Source of the DNA: Massilia sp. BSC265
GTDB lineage: Bacteria; Pseudomonadota; Gammaproteobacteria; Burkholderiales; Burkholderiaceae_D
Reading direction: 5' to 3'
NCBI RefSeq assembly: GCF_000740675.1
Contig: NZ_JPXI01000031.1
Span: forward strand, 1-64,000
Length of the DNA: 64,000 bases
Each line of letters opens with the position of its first letter. The stretch's first letter is position 1. The position numbers were made by a program, and so were the translations under genes. Below, piece after piece: positions 24,213-34,791 of the stretch. Under the pieces are notes generated by a model. That model was not told the origin of the DNA, ran no database searches, and saw nothing but the letters and a program-made list of their open reading frames with translations.

Positions 24213-24998
24213 ATGCGCTTCCCCTTCCATTTTCGTCCTGTTCCCTTCATTGCCGCACTGATCGTTGCCCTGGTAGGTATTGCACTAGGCAACTGGCAGC
24301 AGGGCAGGGCCGCCTACAAACTGGCCGTGCAGGAAAAGCTTGCCGGCCTCGCCACCGAAGCACCGGTGGCGCTCGGCGGCGCCCTCACTCCCGCCGCCGG
24401 GATCGAATACCGCCACGTGAGCGTCACCGGCGAATTCGTCGCCACCTGGCCGCTGTTCCTGGCCAACCGGCCGATGGCCGGCCGTCCTGGCTACTACCTC
24501 GTCATGCCGTTTAAAATCGCGGGTTCGAACACACATGTGCTCGTGATGCGGGGCTGGTTGCCGCGCGAAGCGGAATACGGCAAGCTGCCGGCCTTCGATA
24601 CGCCCTCGGGCACCGTCACCGTCGAAGGCATCGTCGTTGCTTCGGCCGGGCATGTGATGGACCTGGGCGAAGCGGCGCCGCTGGCGCCGAAGGCCATTGT
24701 CCAGAACATCGATCCGCAAAGCGTGGCCAGGGCGACCGGACTGGTGCTGCAACCTTTCTTCGTGCAGCAGACCGGGCCGGACGAGCCGAGCGAGATCGAC
24801 GGCATGCTGCTGCGGGTCTGGCCTTCGCCGTCGAGCGGGATCGACAAGCACCGCGGCTACGCCTTCCAGTGGTATGCGCTGGCGGCCATGGCCATCCTAT
24901 TCTTTGTGATAACAGGATTTCGAAGTGGAGCAAGAAGTGGAGCAAAACAAGCTGATGCAGGAGAACCTGAAGCAGAAACAAGTGATGCAGGCAACTGA
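24213..24998 (+). CDS. SURF1 family cytochrome oxidase assembly protein
   Basis: 261 aa. Two membrane helices (about 10-27 and 222-240) enclose a periplasmic domain with GNWQQGRAAYK, YRHVSVTGEF, VMRGWLPRE and GYAFQWYALAAMAI. SURF1 helps place heme a into subunit I. The C-terminal tail is Gly/Ala/Glu-rich and its coding sequence overlaps the next gene. Confidence 0.92.
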   Translation: MRFPFHFRPVPFIAALIVALVGIALGNWQQGRAAYKLAVQEKLAGLATEAPVALGGALTPAAGIEYRHVSVTGEFVATWPLFLANRPMAGRPGYYLVMPFKIAGSNTHVLVMRGWLPREAEYGKLPAFDTPSGTVTVEGIVVASAGHVMDLGEAAPLAPKAIVQNIDPQSVARATGLVLQPFFVQQTGPDEPSEIDGMLLRVWPSPSSGIDKHRGYAFQWYALAAMAILFFVITGFRSGARSGAKQADAGEPEAETSDAGN

Positions 24999-25596
24999 AC
25001 CCGCCAGGGATCCCGCCAAAGCCCGACGCTCCGGACGCTGGAAACTGTTCGCCGTGCTGCTGGTCTGCGCGGCGCCGATGATCCTGTCCTATCTCACCTA
25101 TTACGTCATCAAGCCGACCGGCCGCACCAATTACGGCACCCTGATCGACCCGCGCGAGCGTCCAATCCCGGCCATGGCCAGCACCACGCTCGACGGCCGC
25201 ACCGAAACGCTGGAGCAGTATGCGGGCAAGTGGATCATGCTGAAGGTCGGCGGCGGCGAATGCCTTGAAGCCTGCCAAAAGCAACTGTTCTCGATGCGCC
25301 AGTGGCGCCTGATGCAGGGCAAGAACATGGACCGCGTCGAGCGCGTCTGGCTCGTCACGGACAATCAGCCGCTCGATACGATGACGATCCGCCAGTACGA
25401 CGGCATGCACCTGCTGCGCGCGCCGAAAGAGGTCGTCGACAAGTGGCTGCCGGCAGACAAGGGCACGCAGCCTTCGGATCACATCTACCTGATCGACCCG
25501 CTCGGCAATCTGATGATGCGTTTCCCGGCCAGCCCAGACCCTGGCAAGGTGCATAAAGATATTGCCAAGCTGCTCAAGGCCTCGGCGATCGGATGA
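24985..25596 (+). CDS. Sco-like membrane protein of the oxidase locus
   Basis: About 203 aa if started at 24985 (14-bp overlap with SURF1); earlier in-frame starts at 24955 and 24925 give longer overlaps, so the start is uncertain. One membrane helix (WKLFAVLLVCAAPMILSYL) and a periplasmic thioredoxin-like domain with GGGECLEACQKQLFSMRQ, a CxxxC pair like the copper site of SCO proteins, and DHIYLIDPLGNLMMRFP. A second SCO gene sits at 27780. Likely copper or redox function in CuA assembly (inference). Confidence 0.8.
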   Translation: MQATEPARDPAKARRSGRWKLFAVLLVCAAPMILSYLTYYVIKPTGRTNYGTLIDPRERPIPAMASTTLDGRTETLEQYAGKWIMLKVGGGECLEACQKQLFSMRQWRLMQGKNMDRVERVWLVTDNQPLDTMTIRQYDGMHLLRAPKEVVDKWLPADKGTQPSDHIYLIDPLGNLMMRFPASPDPGKVHKDIAKLLKASAIG

Positions 25597-25666
25597 AGCC
25601 CGGAAAAAGCCTGGATAACACGATCAGACAGGGCCATGCGCATGGCCCGCAACACCCTTATACACA

Positions 25667-26791
25667 ATGCAAGCTACTTCCCTGCTGCAACTAGCCCTGA
25701 TAGGCCTGCTCGTGGCCATCCTGCCACTGTCGATGGTCTGGATGTCTTCGGATCCCAACAAGTTCCGCAAGCTGGTCTGGGTCGCCGTCTTCCTGACCTT
25801 CGACCTGATCGTCTTCGGCGGCTTCACGCGCCTGACCGACTCGGGCCTCGGCTGCCCGGACTGGCCGGGCTGCTACGGCATGGCCAACCCCTTCCTGGCG
25901 CATGAACAGATCGCCGCCGCCGAAGCGGCGATGCCGACCGGGCCGGTCACCGTGGCCAAGGCCTGGATCGAGATGATCCACCGCTACCTGGCGATGGGCA
26001 TCGGCGTCATTATCATGGCCCTGCTCATCACCGCGACCGTGCAGTGGCGCAAAACGAAGATGCAGGCCTTCAAGCCGGGCATCCCGCTGGCGCTGTTCAT
26101 TTTCGTGTGCATCCAGGGCGCCTTCGGCGCCTGGACCGTCACCCTCAAGCTGCAGCCGGTGATCGTGACCATCCACCTGCTGCTGGGCATGGGCCTGCTG
26201 GCGCTGTTGACCTGGCTCGGGGGGCGCGAGGATTACCTGATGCACAAGCCGCCTGCATCTAGCAACGGCGCGGGCGACAATGCCGCGCTGCGCGGCATCC
26301 GCACGCTGGCGATCCTCGCCGCCGTCATCATCACCGTGCAGATCGCGCTGGGCGGGTGGGTAAGTACCAACTACGCCACCCTGGCCTGCGATGAATTCCC
26401 CCTGTGCGACGGCCGGGTGGTGCCGGACATGGATTTCGAGCACGGCTTCCACCTGTGGCGCGAGCTGGGCAAGACGGCGGCCGGCCACTACCTGCCGTTC
26501 TCGGCCCTGGTGGCGATCCACTGGGTGCACCGCAACTTCGCCATCCTCGTGGTCGCGGTCGTCGGCCTGCTGGTGTGGCGCGCCAGGCGCCATGCTTATC
26601 TGGCAAAACACGCCAGATGGCTGGCCCTGGTGCTGTTCGTCCAGCTGCTGACGGGGGTTGCCACGGTTTACTTCGACTTCCCGCTCGCCATTGCCGTAAT
26701 GCATAACGCAGGGGCGGCCCTGCTGGTCCTGCTGGTGACCATGTTAAACTACCGGGTGAAACAGCAACTTGAAGTGAACCGCGCCGGATGA
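25667..26791 (+). CDS. ctaA: Heme A synthase (COX15/CtaA)
   Basis: 374 aa, eight membrane helices. Oxidises the C8 methyl of heme O to make heme A. Heme-ligand histidines appear in [29 protein letters not shown] and AVMHNAGAA. Two cysteine pairs are present ([10 protein letters not shown] and CDEFPLCDG). [14 protein letters not shown] is the family signature. Its stop overlaps the ctaB start. Confidence 0.95.
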   Translation: MQATSLLQLALIGLLVAILPLSMVWMSSDPNKFRKLVWVAVFLTFDLIVFGGFTRLTDSGLGCPDWPGCYGMANPFLAHEQIAAAEAAMPTGPVTVAKAWIEMIHRYLAMGIGVIIMALLITATVQWRKTKMQAFKPGIPLALFIFVCIQGAFGAWTVTLKLQPVIVTIHLLLGMGLLALLTWLGGREDYLMHKPPASSNGAGDNAALRGIRTLAILAAVIITVQIALGGWVSTNYATLACDEFPLCDGRVVPDMDFEHGFHLWRELGKTAAGHYLPFSALVAIHWVHRNFAILVVAVVGLLVWRARRHAYLAKHARWLALVLFVQLLTGVATVYFDFPLAIAVMHNAGAALLVLLVTMLNYRVKQQLEVNRAG

Positions 26792-27777
26792 GCAGCGAAT
26801 TGAGCCTCGACGAAAGCCGCGACCTGGCCGGCGCGTCCGCGATCTCGGCCTCGCCGCGGTTCGAGCCCCCACGCACCCCATCGATGACGACCCAGACAGC
26901 CCTCCACAAACCTCCGAGCCGCGTTGCCCAGTACTGGGCCCTGACCAAACCACGGGTCACGCAGCTGGCCGTGTTCTGCGCGGTGATCGGGATGTTCCTT
27001 GCCACCGACGGCTTCCCGGGCTGGCAGGTGCTGGTTGCCGGCACCGCCGGCATCTGGCTGCTCGCGGGTGCCGCCTTTGCCGTGAATTGCCTGGTGGAGG
27101 CGGAGATCGACGCGCGCATGGCGCGCACGGCGCGGCGCGCCACTGCGATGGGCGAGCTCACCAGCACCCAGACGATCATCTTCTCGACGATCATCGGCGG
27201 CCTGGGCATGGCTATCCTGTATGTCCTCGTCAATCCGCTCACCATGTGGCTGACCTTCGTGACTTTCGTCGGTTACGCCTTCATTTACACCATGCTGCTC
27301 AAACCGGCCACGCCGCAGAACATCGTCATCGGCGGCCTGTCGGGCGCGATGCCGCCGGCCCTGGGCTGGGCCGCCGTCGCCAACGACGTGCCGATGGAAG
27401 CCTGGCTGCTGGTGCTCATCATCTTCGTCTGGACCCCGCCGCACTTCTGGGTGCTGGCCATGTACCGCCGCGAGGACTACGCCCGTTCCGGCCTGCCGAT
27501 GCTGCCGATCACCCACGGCATGCAGTACACCGGCCTGCAGGTATGGCTGTACACCATCGCGCTGGCCGCGACCACCTTGCTGCCTTTCGCCGTCGGCATG
27601 AGCGGCCTGATCTACCTGGCCGCGGCCGTCGTGCTCAACGCGGTCTTCCTGCGCCACTCGTGGCGCGTGCACAAGCATTACAGCGACATGGCTGCGCGTA
27701 ATGCCTTTACCTGGTCCATCGTCTACCTGTCGCTGCTGTTCGCAGCGCTGCTGGTCGACCATTACTTCAAGTTCTGA
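26788..27777 (+). CDS. ctaB: Protoheme IX farnesyltransferase (heme O synthase)
   Basis: 329 aa if it starts at the ATGA overlap with ctaA; starting at 26884 ([11 protein letters not shown]) gives 297 aa, nearer the usual length. UbiA-type prenyltransferase with [20 protein letters not shown] (first Asp-rich site) and [17 protein letters not shown] (second loop). [21 protein letters not shown] is diagnostic. Converts heme B to heme O for CtaA. Confidence 0.94.
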   Translation: MSSELSLDESRDLAGASAISASPRFEPPRTPSMTTQTALHKPPSRVAQYWALTKPRVTQLAVFCAVIGMFLATDGFPGWQVLVAGTAGIWLLAGAAFAVNCLVEAEIDARMARTARRATAMGELTSTQTIIFSTIIGGLGMAILYVLVNPLTMWLTFVTFVGYAFIYTMLLKPATPQNIVIGGLSGAMPPALGWAAVANDVPMEAWLLVLIIFVWTPPHFWVLAMYRREDYARSGLPMLPITHGMQYTGLQVWLYTIALAATTLLPFAVGMSGLIYLAAAVVLNAVFLRHSWRVHKHYSDMAARNAFTWSIVYLSLLFAALLVDHYFKF

Positions 27778-27779
27778 CC

Positions 27780-28370
27780 ATGAAAAAACTCCTGACCGCG
27801 CTGATGCTGTCCGCGGCGGTGCTGGCCGCCGGCTGCGACAAGCTGCCGAACAAGACCCCGGCCTTCGTCAACACCGACATCACCGGCCTCGATTACGCCA
27901 AGGGCTTCACGCTGACCGACCACACCGGCAAGCCGCGCACGCTGCAGGACTTCCGCGGCAAGCTGGTGGTGCTGTTCTTCGGCTATACCCAGTGCCCGGA
28001 CGTATGCCCCACCACGATGGCAAAGATGGCCACCGTGATGAAGGAACTCGGCCCGGCAAGCAAGGACGTGCAGGTGCTGTTCGTCACGCTCGACCCGGAG
28101 CGCGACACCCAGGAACTGCTGAATGCCTATGTGCCGGCCTTCCACCCGAGCTTTATCGGCCTGCGCGGCGATGCGGAAGCCACCGCACGCACGGCCAAGG
28201 AATTCAAGGTGTTCTACTCCAAGACCCCATCGGGTGACGACCCGAAGAACTACACGGTAGACCACATGGCCGGCAGCTACGTGTTCGACCACGAGGGCCG
28301 CGTGCGCCTGCTGGTGCGCCACGAGGCCGAGCCGGGCGCGATTGCGTCCGACCTGCGCCAGCTCCTGTAA
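27780..28370 (+). CDS. SCO1/SenC family lipoprotein
   Basis: 196 aa. Lipobox LAAGC with Cys19. Thioredoxin fold with the copper-binding CPDVCP (Cys72, Cys76) in FFGYTQCPDVCPTTMA and a downstream His in VDHMAGSYVFD. SCO proteins load copper into CuA of subunit II. Last gene of the oxidase locus, 2 bp after ctaB. Confidence 0.94.
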   Translation: MKKLLTALMLSAAVLAAGCDKLPNKTPAFVNTDITGLDYAKGFTLTDHTGKPRTLQDFRGKLVVLFFGYTQCPDVCPTTMAKMATVMKELGPASKDVQVLFVTLDPERDTQELLNAYVPAFHPSFIGLRGDAEATARTAKEFKVFYSKTPSGDDPKNYTVDHMAGSYVFDHEGRVRLLVRHEAEPGAIASDLRQLL

Positions 28371-28452
28371 GCGATTGCGGGACCTGGCTTCCTAAGTCAT
28401 CGTTAACAAGTCTGCTGTTATGATGGTATAAACACCACCAAACAGGGACGGC

Positions 28453-29520
28453 ATGGAACAACGCCAGGGCAGGAACTACACCCGCATCGCCATTGTCGTC
28501 CTGCTGACGCTGGGCTGCCTCTACGTCCTCAAGCCTTTCCTGGCCGCGATCCTGTTCGCGGCCTGCGTCGTGATCTCCTCCTGGCCGCTCTACCTGCGGC
28601 TGCAATACGCCATGCGCGGCCACCGCACCCTGGCCGCGCTGACCATGACGCTGACGCTCACCCTGCTCGTCATCATCCCGCTGTCGATGGTCGCCTACAA
28701 CCTGGTCGACGACGTCGCCCAGGGCTTCACCGAACTGCGCAGCGCCATCGAACACCGCGAGCTGATGCCGCCGCCCTGGGTGCGTGACATCCCGTTGGTG
28801 GGCGAATCGATCGACAACTACCTGCGCCAACTGGTCGCCAGCCGCGAGCAGATGATCGCCCTGGCCCAGCGCATGCTGGAGCCGGCGCGGCGCTACCTGA
28901 TCGCGGGCGGCCTGATGCTCGGCACCGGTGTGGTCCAGCTCAGCCTGGCCGCTTTCGTCAGCTTCTTTTTTTATCGAGACGGCGAGGCCCTGCTGGAAGT
29001 GGTCGCAGTGACCATGCGCCGCGTGATGGGCGAGGGCGCCGAATCGGTCGCGAACACGGTGAGCCAGACGGTGCGCGGCGTCATGTACGGCCTGCTCGGC
29101 ACCGCGCTGGCGCAGGCGGTGGTGGCCGCGATCGGTTTCACCATCGCGGGCGTGCCGGCGGTGCCGCTGCTGTCGGTGATGATCTTCATCTCGTCCCTGA
29201 TCCCGGTCGGCCCGCCCATCATCTGGGGCGGCGCGGCCTTCTGGCTGTTCCTGCAGCACGAGACCGGGTGGGCGATCTTCATGGTGATCTGGGGCACGGT
29301 CCTGATCAGCGGCGTCGACAACATCGTGCGCCCCATGCTGATCAGCCGCGGCAGCAGCCTGCCTTTCCTGCTGACCCTGCTGGGCGTGCTGGGCGGCGTG
29401 ATCGCCTTCGGCTTCGTCGGCATGTTCATCGGGCCGACCCTGCTGGCGGTTGGCTATTCCCTGATGACCGACTGGACCGGCACGCCGGACCGGGTCATTC
29501 GTCAGGACACCGGCGCCTGA
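28453..29520 (+). CDS. AI-2E family transporter
   Basis: 355 aa membrane protein of the AI-2E/PerM family. About eight membrane helices; the conserved C-terminal block includes FISSLIPVGPPIIWGG, GVDNIVRPMLISRGSSLPFL and GVLGGVIAFGFVGMFIGPTL. Family members include autoinducer exporters and Na+/H+ antiporters, so the substrate cannot be named. Separated from the oxidase genes by 82 bp. Confidence 0.88.
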   Translation: MEQRQGRNYTRIAIVVLLTLGCLYVLKPFLAAILFAACVVISSWPLYLRLQYAMRGHRTLAALTMTLTLTLLVIIPLSMVAYNLVDDVAQGFTELRSAIEHRELMPPPWVRDIPLVGESIDNYLRQLVASREQMIALAQRMLEPARRYLIAGGLMLGTGVVQLSLAAFVSFFFYRDGEALLEVVAVTMRRVMGEGAESVANTVSQTVRGVMYGLLGTALAQAVVAAIGFTIAGVPAVPLLSVMIFISSLIPVGPPIIWGGAAFWLFLQHETGWAIFMVIWGTVLISGVDNIVRPMLISRGSSLPFLLTLLGVLGGVIAFGFVGMFIGPTLLAVGYSLMTDWTGTPDRVIRQDTGA

Positions 29521-29630
29521 ATCGTCGCGCCGTCCGTTCGCGTCTTACCCGAACCGCCCGGTCTTGTTGACCAGCATCACTTGCGCCAGTTTATGGTGTA
29601 TCCACCGGAAGCCGTGAAGGCCTCGGCGGC

Positions 29631-29978
29631 ATGATCAAGCGGCCGGAAGAAATCGCGCTGATGGCCGAGTCGGGCCGGCTGCTGGCTGGCGTGTTCGCCC
29701 ACCTCGACAGCCTGAACCTGCTCGGCATGTCGACCATGAAGGTGAACGCCACCTTCACCATCGAACCGATGCTCAACCAGGAGCGGCATGCCGTGCGTAC
29801 CGAGGACGACGGCTGGACGGTGGTCACCTGCGACGGGCAGCTGTCGGCGCAGTTCGAGCATCCCGTCGCCGTGACCCGCCAGGGCGGGCGGGTGCTGACC
29901 CTGCGCCCGGCGAAGCGGCGCCCGCCTGCTAGATCCTCGGCGGCAGAGCCTTGCGCCTGGCGCGGGCACGGATGTTGA
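29631..29978 (+). pseudogene. Methionine aminopeptidase with internal deletion
   Basis: An open frame of 115 codons whose first part, MIKRPEEIALMAESGRLLAG to about MSTMKVN, matches the N terminus of type I methionine aminopeptidase, and whose next residues, TFTIEPMLNQERHAVRT, DDGWTVVTCDGQLSAQFEHP, match its C terminus. About 160 residues between them are missing in frame, including the Asp-Asp-His metal ligands; only the two Glu ligands (in FTIEP and QFEHP) remain. It cannot be an active peptidase. The tail after LTLRP is not MetAP-like. Confidence 0.8.
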
Positions 29979-30020
29979 GCCCCTCCACCACCAGCGACAA
30001 GGCCATGGCGGCGGGCACAT
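29929..30020 (-). pseudogene. Remnant of a TerC-family C terminus
   Basis: About 28 codons on the minus strand reading AAMALSLVVEGLNIRARARR and ending KALPPRI-stop. This resembles the last helix of TerC-type proteins (compare [15 protein letters not shown] in the TerC-CBS gene at 57343). Nothing upstream in any frame continues the match, so it looks like a fragment left after deletion. It overlaps the end of the aminopeptidase remnant. Confidence 0.4.
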
Positions 30021-30058
30021 CCGTACTCGCGCCGGCCCGGCGCAGGCATGGCTTGCGA

Positions 30059-30481
30059 TCAGGCGGGCAGGGCGGCGACGATGCGGGCGGCGATCTCGCG
30101 CAGCTGTTCGATATCGGCCTGGGCCGCGGCATGCGGCCTGAGCGCCGCCGCCTGCTCGCGCGGCACGATATGGAAGTGCACATGCGGGACGGTCTGGCCC
30201 GCCGCGCTGCCGTTGAACTGGGCGACCATGATGCCCGGCACGCCCATGGCCGCCTTGACCGCCGTCGCCACCCTTTTCGTGGTGCGGATGCAGGCCGCGG
30301 CGCTGTCGTCGGAAAGGCCGAACAGCTCGACGGCCGGCTCCTTCGGCAGCACCAGCATGTGGCCGGGGGCCTGGGGCATGATGTCCATGATGGCGAGCGT
30401 GGCCTCGTCTTCGTAGACCTTCACGCACGGAAGTTCGCCGCGCAGGATGCGTGCAAAAGGGTTGTTGGCATCGTATTCCAT
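30059..30481 (-). CDS. HIT family protein
   Basis: 140 aa from MEYDANNPFARILRGE, chosen because GGAG lies 7 nt before the ATG at 30481. Histidine triad TVPHVHFHIVPR near residue 100 forms the nucleotide hydrolase/transferase site. N-terminal AIMDIMPQAPGHMLVLPK is typical. HIT proteins hydrolyse AMP or dinucleoside conjugates; the substrate is unknown. Confidence 0.9.
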   Translation of the reverse strand: MEYDANNPFARILRGELPCVKVYEDEATLAIMDIMPQAPGHMLVLPKEPAVELFGLSDDSAAACIRTTKRVATAVKAAMGVPGIMVAQFNGSAAGQTVPHVHFHIVPREQAAALRPHAAAQADIEQLREIAARIVAALPA

Positions 30482-30539
30482 TGCTTGCTCCATCGAAGTT
30501 GATTGGTGCTTTATGGACAAAGCCCTGGGCAGGCGTTGG

Positions 30540-30797
30540 TTATGTCAGCGCACGGTCCCAGGCCATGACGTTCCACATGAACACGAAGAAAATCCAGAAG
30601 ACGACGATGCTGACGACAGCGCCAAGGACGTAGAAGCCGCCCTGGACGGGGATGCCGCTCACCAGGGAAAAGCTCCAGATCGCCGCCGTCGGCAATGTCA
30701 GGGCGAAGGCGTAGAAAGCCAGTTGCACGCGCAAGGGGAGAACGAAGATATTCAAGGGACGCACCGACAACCATGACGAAAAGGGAGGCACCAGCAT
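30540..30797 (-). CDS. Small hypothetical membrane protein
   Basis: About 85 aa with two hydrophobic helices: VQLAFYAFALTLPTAAIWSF and FYVLGAVVSIVVFWIFFVFM. No family recognised. The start is uncertain (ATG at 30797 or 30812) and no strong RBS is visible. Codon use looks genuine. Confidence 0.5.
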   Translation of the reverse strand: MLVPPFSSWLSVRPLNIFVLPLRVQLAFYAFALTLPTAAIWSFSLVSGIPVQGGFYVLGAVVSIVVFWIFFVFMWNVMAWDRALT

Positions 30798-30850
30798 AGC
30801 ATGTGCAGGCATCCCAACATTAGCACATTGTCACAGGCTGCCATCAGCGC

Positions 30851-32431
<1,581 letters not shown>

Positions 32432-32435
32432 GGCT

Positions 32436-33263
32436 TCAGTCCAGGGCGGGGGCCAACTTATCGGCCGACATCGCAGCCAGGAACGCATCGATCGCGCGCG
32501 AGCTGGCGGTGGGAGCGCTCATGTGCGGGCAATGCCCGATGTTGTCGATCACATGGAGCTCGGCGCGGGGCAGGTGGCGGACCAGGTAGTCGCCGGCGCT
32601 GCGCGGGGCGATCAGGTCGTCGCTGCATTGCAGGACCATGGCCGGCGTGGAGGAGTGCGGGAGGTCGGCGCGGTGGTCGGACAGGAAGGTCACGCGCGCG
32701 AAGTGCTTGGCGATGTCGGGATCGTTGCGGCAGAAGCTGTCGGTGAGTTCATCGCGCAGGGTGGGGCGGTTGGGCGCCCCCATGATGGCGGGCGCCAGGC
32801 TGCTCGACCAGCCCAGGTAGTTCGCTTCCATCGTCTCCAGCAGTTCGTCGATGTCCTCCTGCTCGAAGCCGCCGACGTAACCCGGGTGGTTGATGTAGCA
32901 GGCCGAGGGTGCCACCATCACCTGGGCCGCGAAGCGCTGCGGCGCCGCGATGGTGGCGAGCATGCCGATCATGGCGCTCACCGAATGGCCGACCAGGATC
33001 ACCGGCCCGGTCGCGAATTCGTCGACGATCTGCAGCAGGTCGTCGGCATAGCCGTGCAGGCTGGCGTAGCGCCCGCGGTCGTAGGCGGAGAGGTCGGAGC
33101 GGCCGCTGCCGACCAGATCGTAGGTGATGACGCGATAGCGGTCTTCGTAGGCGGGCGCCAGGTAGCGCCACATGGTCTGGTCGCAGCCGAAGCCGTGGGA
33201 AAACAGCATGGTGGCCTCGCCCCGGCCGGAAACATGGACGTTGTTGCGGACTTGCACGGACAT
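32436..33263 (-). CDS. RsbQ-like alpha/beta hydrolase
   Basis: 275 aa from MSVQVRNNVHVSGRGE, with GAGGAG 5 nt upstream. Catalytic Ser94 in VGHSVSAMIG, Asp216 in CSDDLIAP and His244 in IGHCPHM align with the triad of Bacillus RsbQ (Ser96, Asp219, His247). HGFGCDQTMWRYLAP is the oxyanion-loop signature of the RsbQ/KAI2/D14 group. RsbQ is needed for the PAS protein RsbP to sense energy stress in Bacillus. Here the adjacent gene is a PAS histidine kinase, suggesting a comparable ligand-PAS partnership (inference). Confidence 0.88.
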   Translation of the reverse strand: MSVQVRNNVHVSGRGEATMLFSHGFGCDQTMWRYLAPAYEDRYRVITYDLVGSGRSDLSAYDRGRYASLHGYADDLLQIVDEFATGPVILVGHSVSAMIGMLATIAAPQRFAAQVMVAPSACYINHPGYVGGFEQEDIDELLETMEANYLGWSSSLAPAIMGAPNRPTLRDELTDSFCRNDPDIAKHFARVTFLSDHRADLPHSSTPAMVLQCSDDLIAPRSAGDYLVRHLPRAELHVIDNIGHCPHMSAPTASSRAIDAFLAAMSADKLAPALD

Positions 33264-33387
33264 CGTCGCTCCTCGTGGTGGCAACCGCCGGGAATTCCTT
33301 CGCCCACGAGTATGCGTCATGAGTATTGCAAACGCAACAACTTTGTATAGTTCGTTGCTGGAAACGATTCAGCTGCACTGTCGCGCT

Positions 33388-34734
33388 TCAGTCGCGTTCG
33401 TCGTGCCCGTCCTCGCGCTCTCCCTTCGGATAGACCTTCACCAGGAGGATGCGCGGCCCGTTCATCTTCTTGACCACCACGTCGAACTGGGGGAAGCCGA
33501 TGCGCTGTCCCTGCTTGGGAATGTCGCCCAGCTTGGCCATGAGCAGGCCGCCTACCGATTCGACGTCGTCCAGGCCCATCTCCTCGTTGTCGATGTCGAT
33601 CCCGAGCAGGCGCTCGAGCGAGAAGATCGGCAGGCTGGCCTTGCCGATGTACGTGCCGTCGGGCTGGGACATCCAGTCGTTCTCGTTCATCCGGAACTCG
33701 TCGCGGATCTCGCCCACCATCGCCCCGAGCAGGTTGTCGAGCGTGATGAAGCCGACCGGGCGCTTGCCCTTTTCGCCGATCAGGGCGAAGTGCGGCGCGC
33801 CGCTCTTGAAGCGCCGGAAGATGTCCTGCGCCTTGGTGCGCGCCGAGATGGTCTCGACGGGGCGCAGGTGCTGGGTCAGGTCGCTGATGGTGCGGCCGGC
33901 CTGCTGGGCGAAGAACAGGTCCTTCAGGTGGATCACGCCCAGCACCTCTTCGCCTTCCTCGTCGAAGTAGGGATAGCGCGAGAAGCGGTTGCGGCGCACC
34001 GTCTCCATGTTTTCCTCGAGCGAGCGGCTGGCGTACAGCGCGCTGACCTCATTGATGGGCCGCATCAGGTCGGACACCGCGAGCTGGCTGAAATCGAGCG
34101 ACTGCGCCAGGATGTTGCGCTCGTCGTTGGTGAATTTCTCGCCCGGTGCGCTGGTATTGGAGCGCAGGATCATCTTCAGCTCGTCGGTGGAGTAGTGGGT
34201 GTCGTGGCTGCCGCTGCCTGCCAGGCCGGCGACGCGCAGCACCATGTTGGCGCTGGCGTTGAGCAGGGCGATCGCCGGGTACATCGCCCAGTAGAAGGCA
34301 TACAGCGGGATGGCGCACCACAGCGCCACCGCTTCCGGCAGGCGGATCGCGAGCGACTTGGGCGCCAGCTCGCCGACCACGATGTGCAGGAAGGAGATGA
34401 CCGAGAAGGCCACCACGAAGGAGACGGCGTGGATCAGCTCGGGCGAGGTGACGCCCAGGATGGCGAACACCGGTTCCAGCAGGCTGGCGAAAGCCGGCTC
34501 GCCGACCCAGCCCAGGCCGAGCGAGGCCAGGGTGATGCCGAGCTGGCAGGCGGAAAGGTAGGCGTCGAGCTGGCCATGGACCTTGCCCAGGATGCGTCCG
34601 CGCAGGCCGGTGGTCTTGGCGATGGCGTGGACGCGGGTCTTGCGTAACGTGACGATACTGAATTCAGCCGCCACGTAGAAGCCGTTCAGCGCCACCAGGA
34701 ACAGGGCGAGAACGACAAATAAAAAGTTTTCCAT
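33388..34734 (-). CDS. CNNM/HlyC-CorC family membrane protein
   Basis: 448 aa. N-terminal CNNM (DUF21) domain with three to four membrane helices and ALNGFYVAAEFSIVTLRKTR, CQLGITLASLGLGWVGEPA. Two CBS domains follow (VSDLMRPINEVSAL; KRPVGFITLDNLLGAMVGEI), then a C-terminal CorC_HlyC domain. The family is linked to divalent metal transport; the old hemolysin label is not supported. Probably cotranscribed with nhaR, 57 bp upstream. Confidence 0.9.
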   Translation of the reverse strand: MENFLFVVLALFLVALNGFYVAAEFSIVTLRKTRVHAIAKTTGLRGRILGKVHGQLDAYLSACQLGITLASLGLGWVGEPAFASLLEPVFAILGVTSPELIHAVSFVVAFSVISFLHIVVGELAPKSLAIRLPEAVALWCAIPLYAFYWAMYPAIALLNASANMVLRVAGLAGSGSHDTHYSTDELKMILRSNTSAPGEKFTNDERNILAQSLDFSQLAVSDLMRPINEVSALYASRSLEENMETVRRNRFSRYPYFDEEGEEVLGVIHLKDLFFAQQAGRTISDLTQHLRPVETISARTKAQDIFRRFKSGAPHFALIGEKGKRPVGFITLDNLLGAMVGEIRDEFRMNENDWMSQPDGTYIGKASLPIFSLERLLGIDIDNEEMGLDDVESVGGLLMAKLGDIPKQGQRIGFPQFDVVVKKMNGPRILLVKVYPKGEREDGHDERD

Positions 34735-34791
34735 TGAAGAGATTTAATTAAAAAATGGCAATAGCCGACGCCATTGTACCGCTCTGCTTCC

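Noticed and set aside
28453..29520. Autoinducer-2 exporter
   Set aside because: The AI-2E family also includes antiporters; sequence alone does not show the substrate.
29631..29978. A functional short methionine aminopeptidase
   Set aside because: The Asp, Asp and His metal ligands are missing, so the fragment cannot have peptidase activity.
33388..34734. Hemolysin
   Set aside because: The hemolysin label for CNNM/CBS proteins is historical; domain content indicates a metal-related membrane protein.
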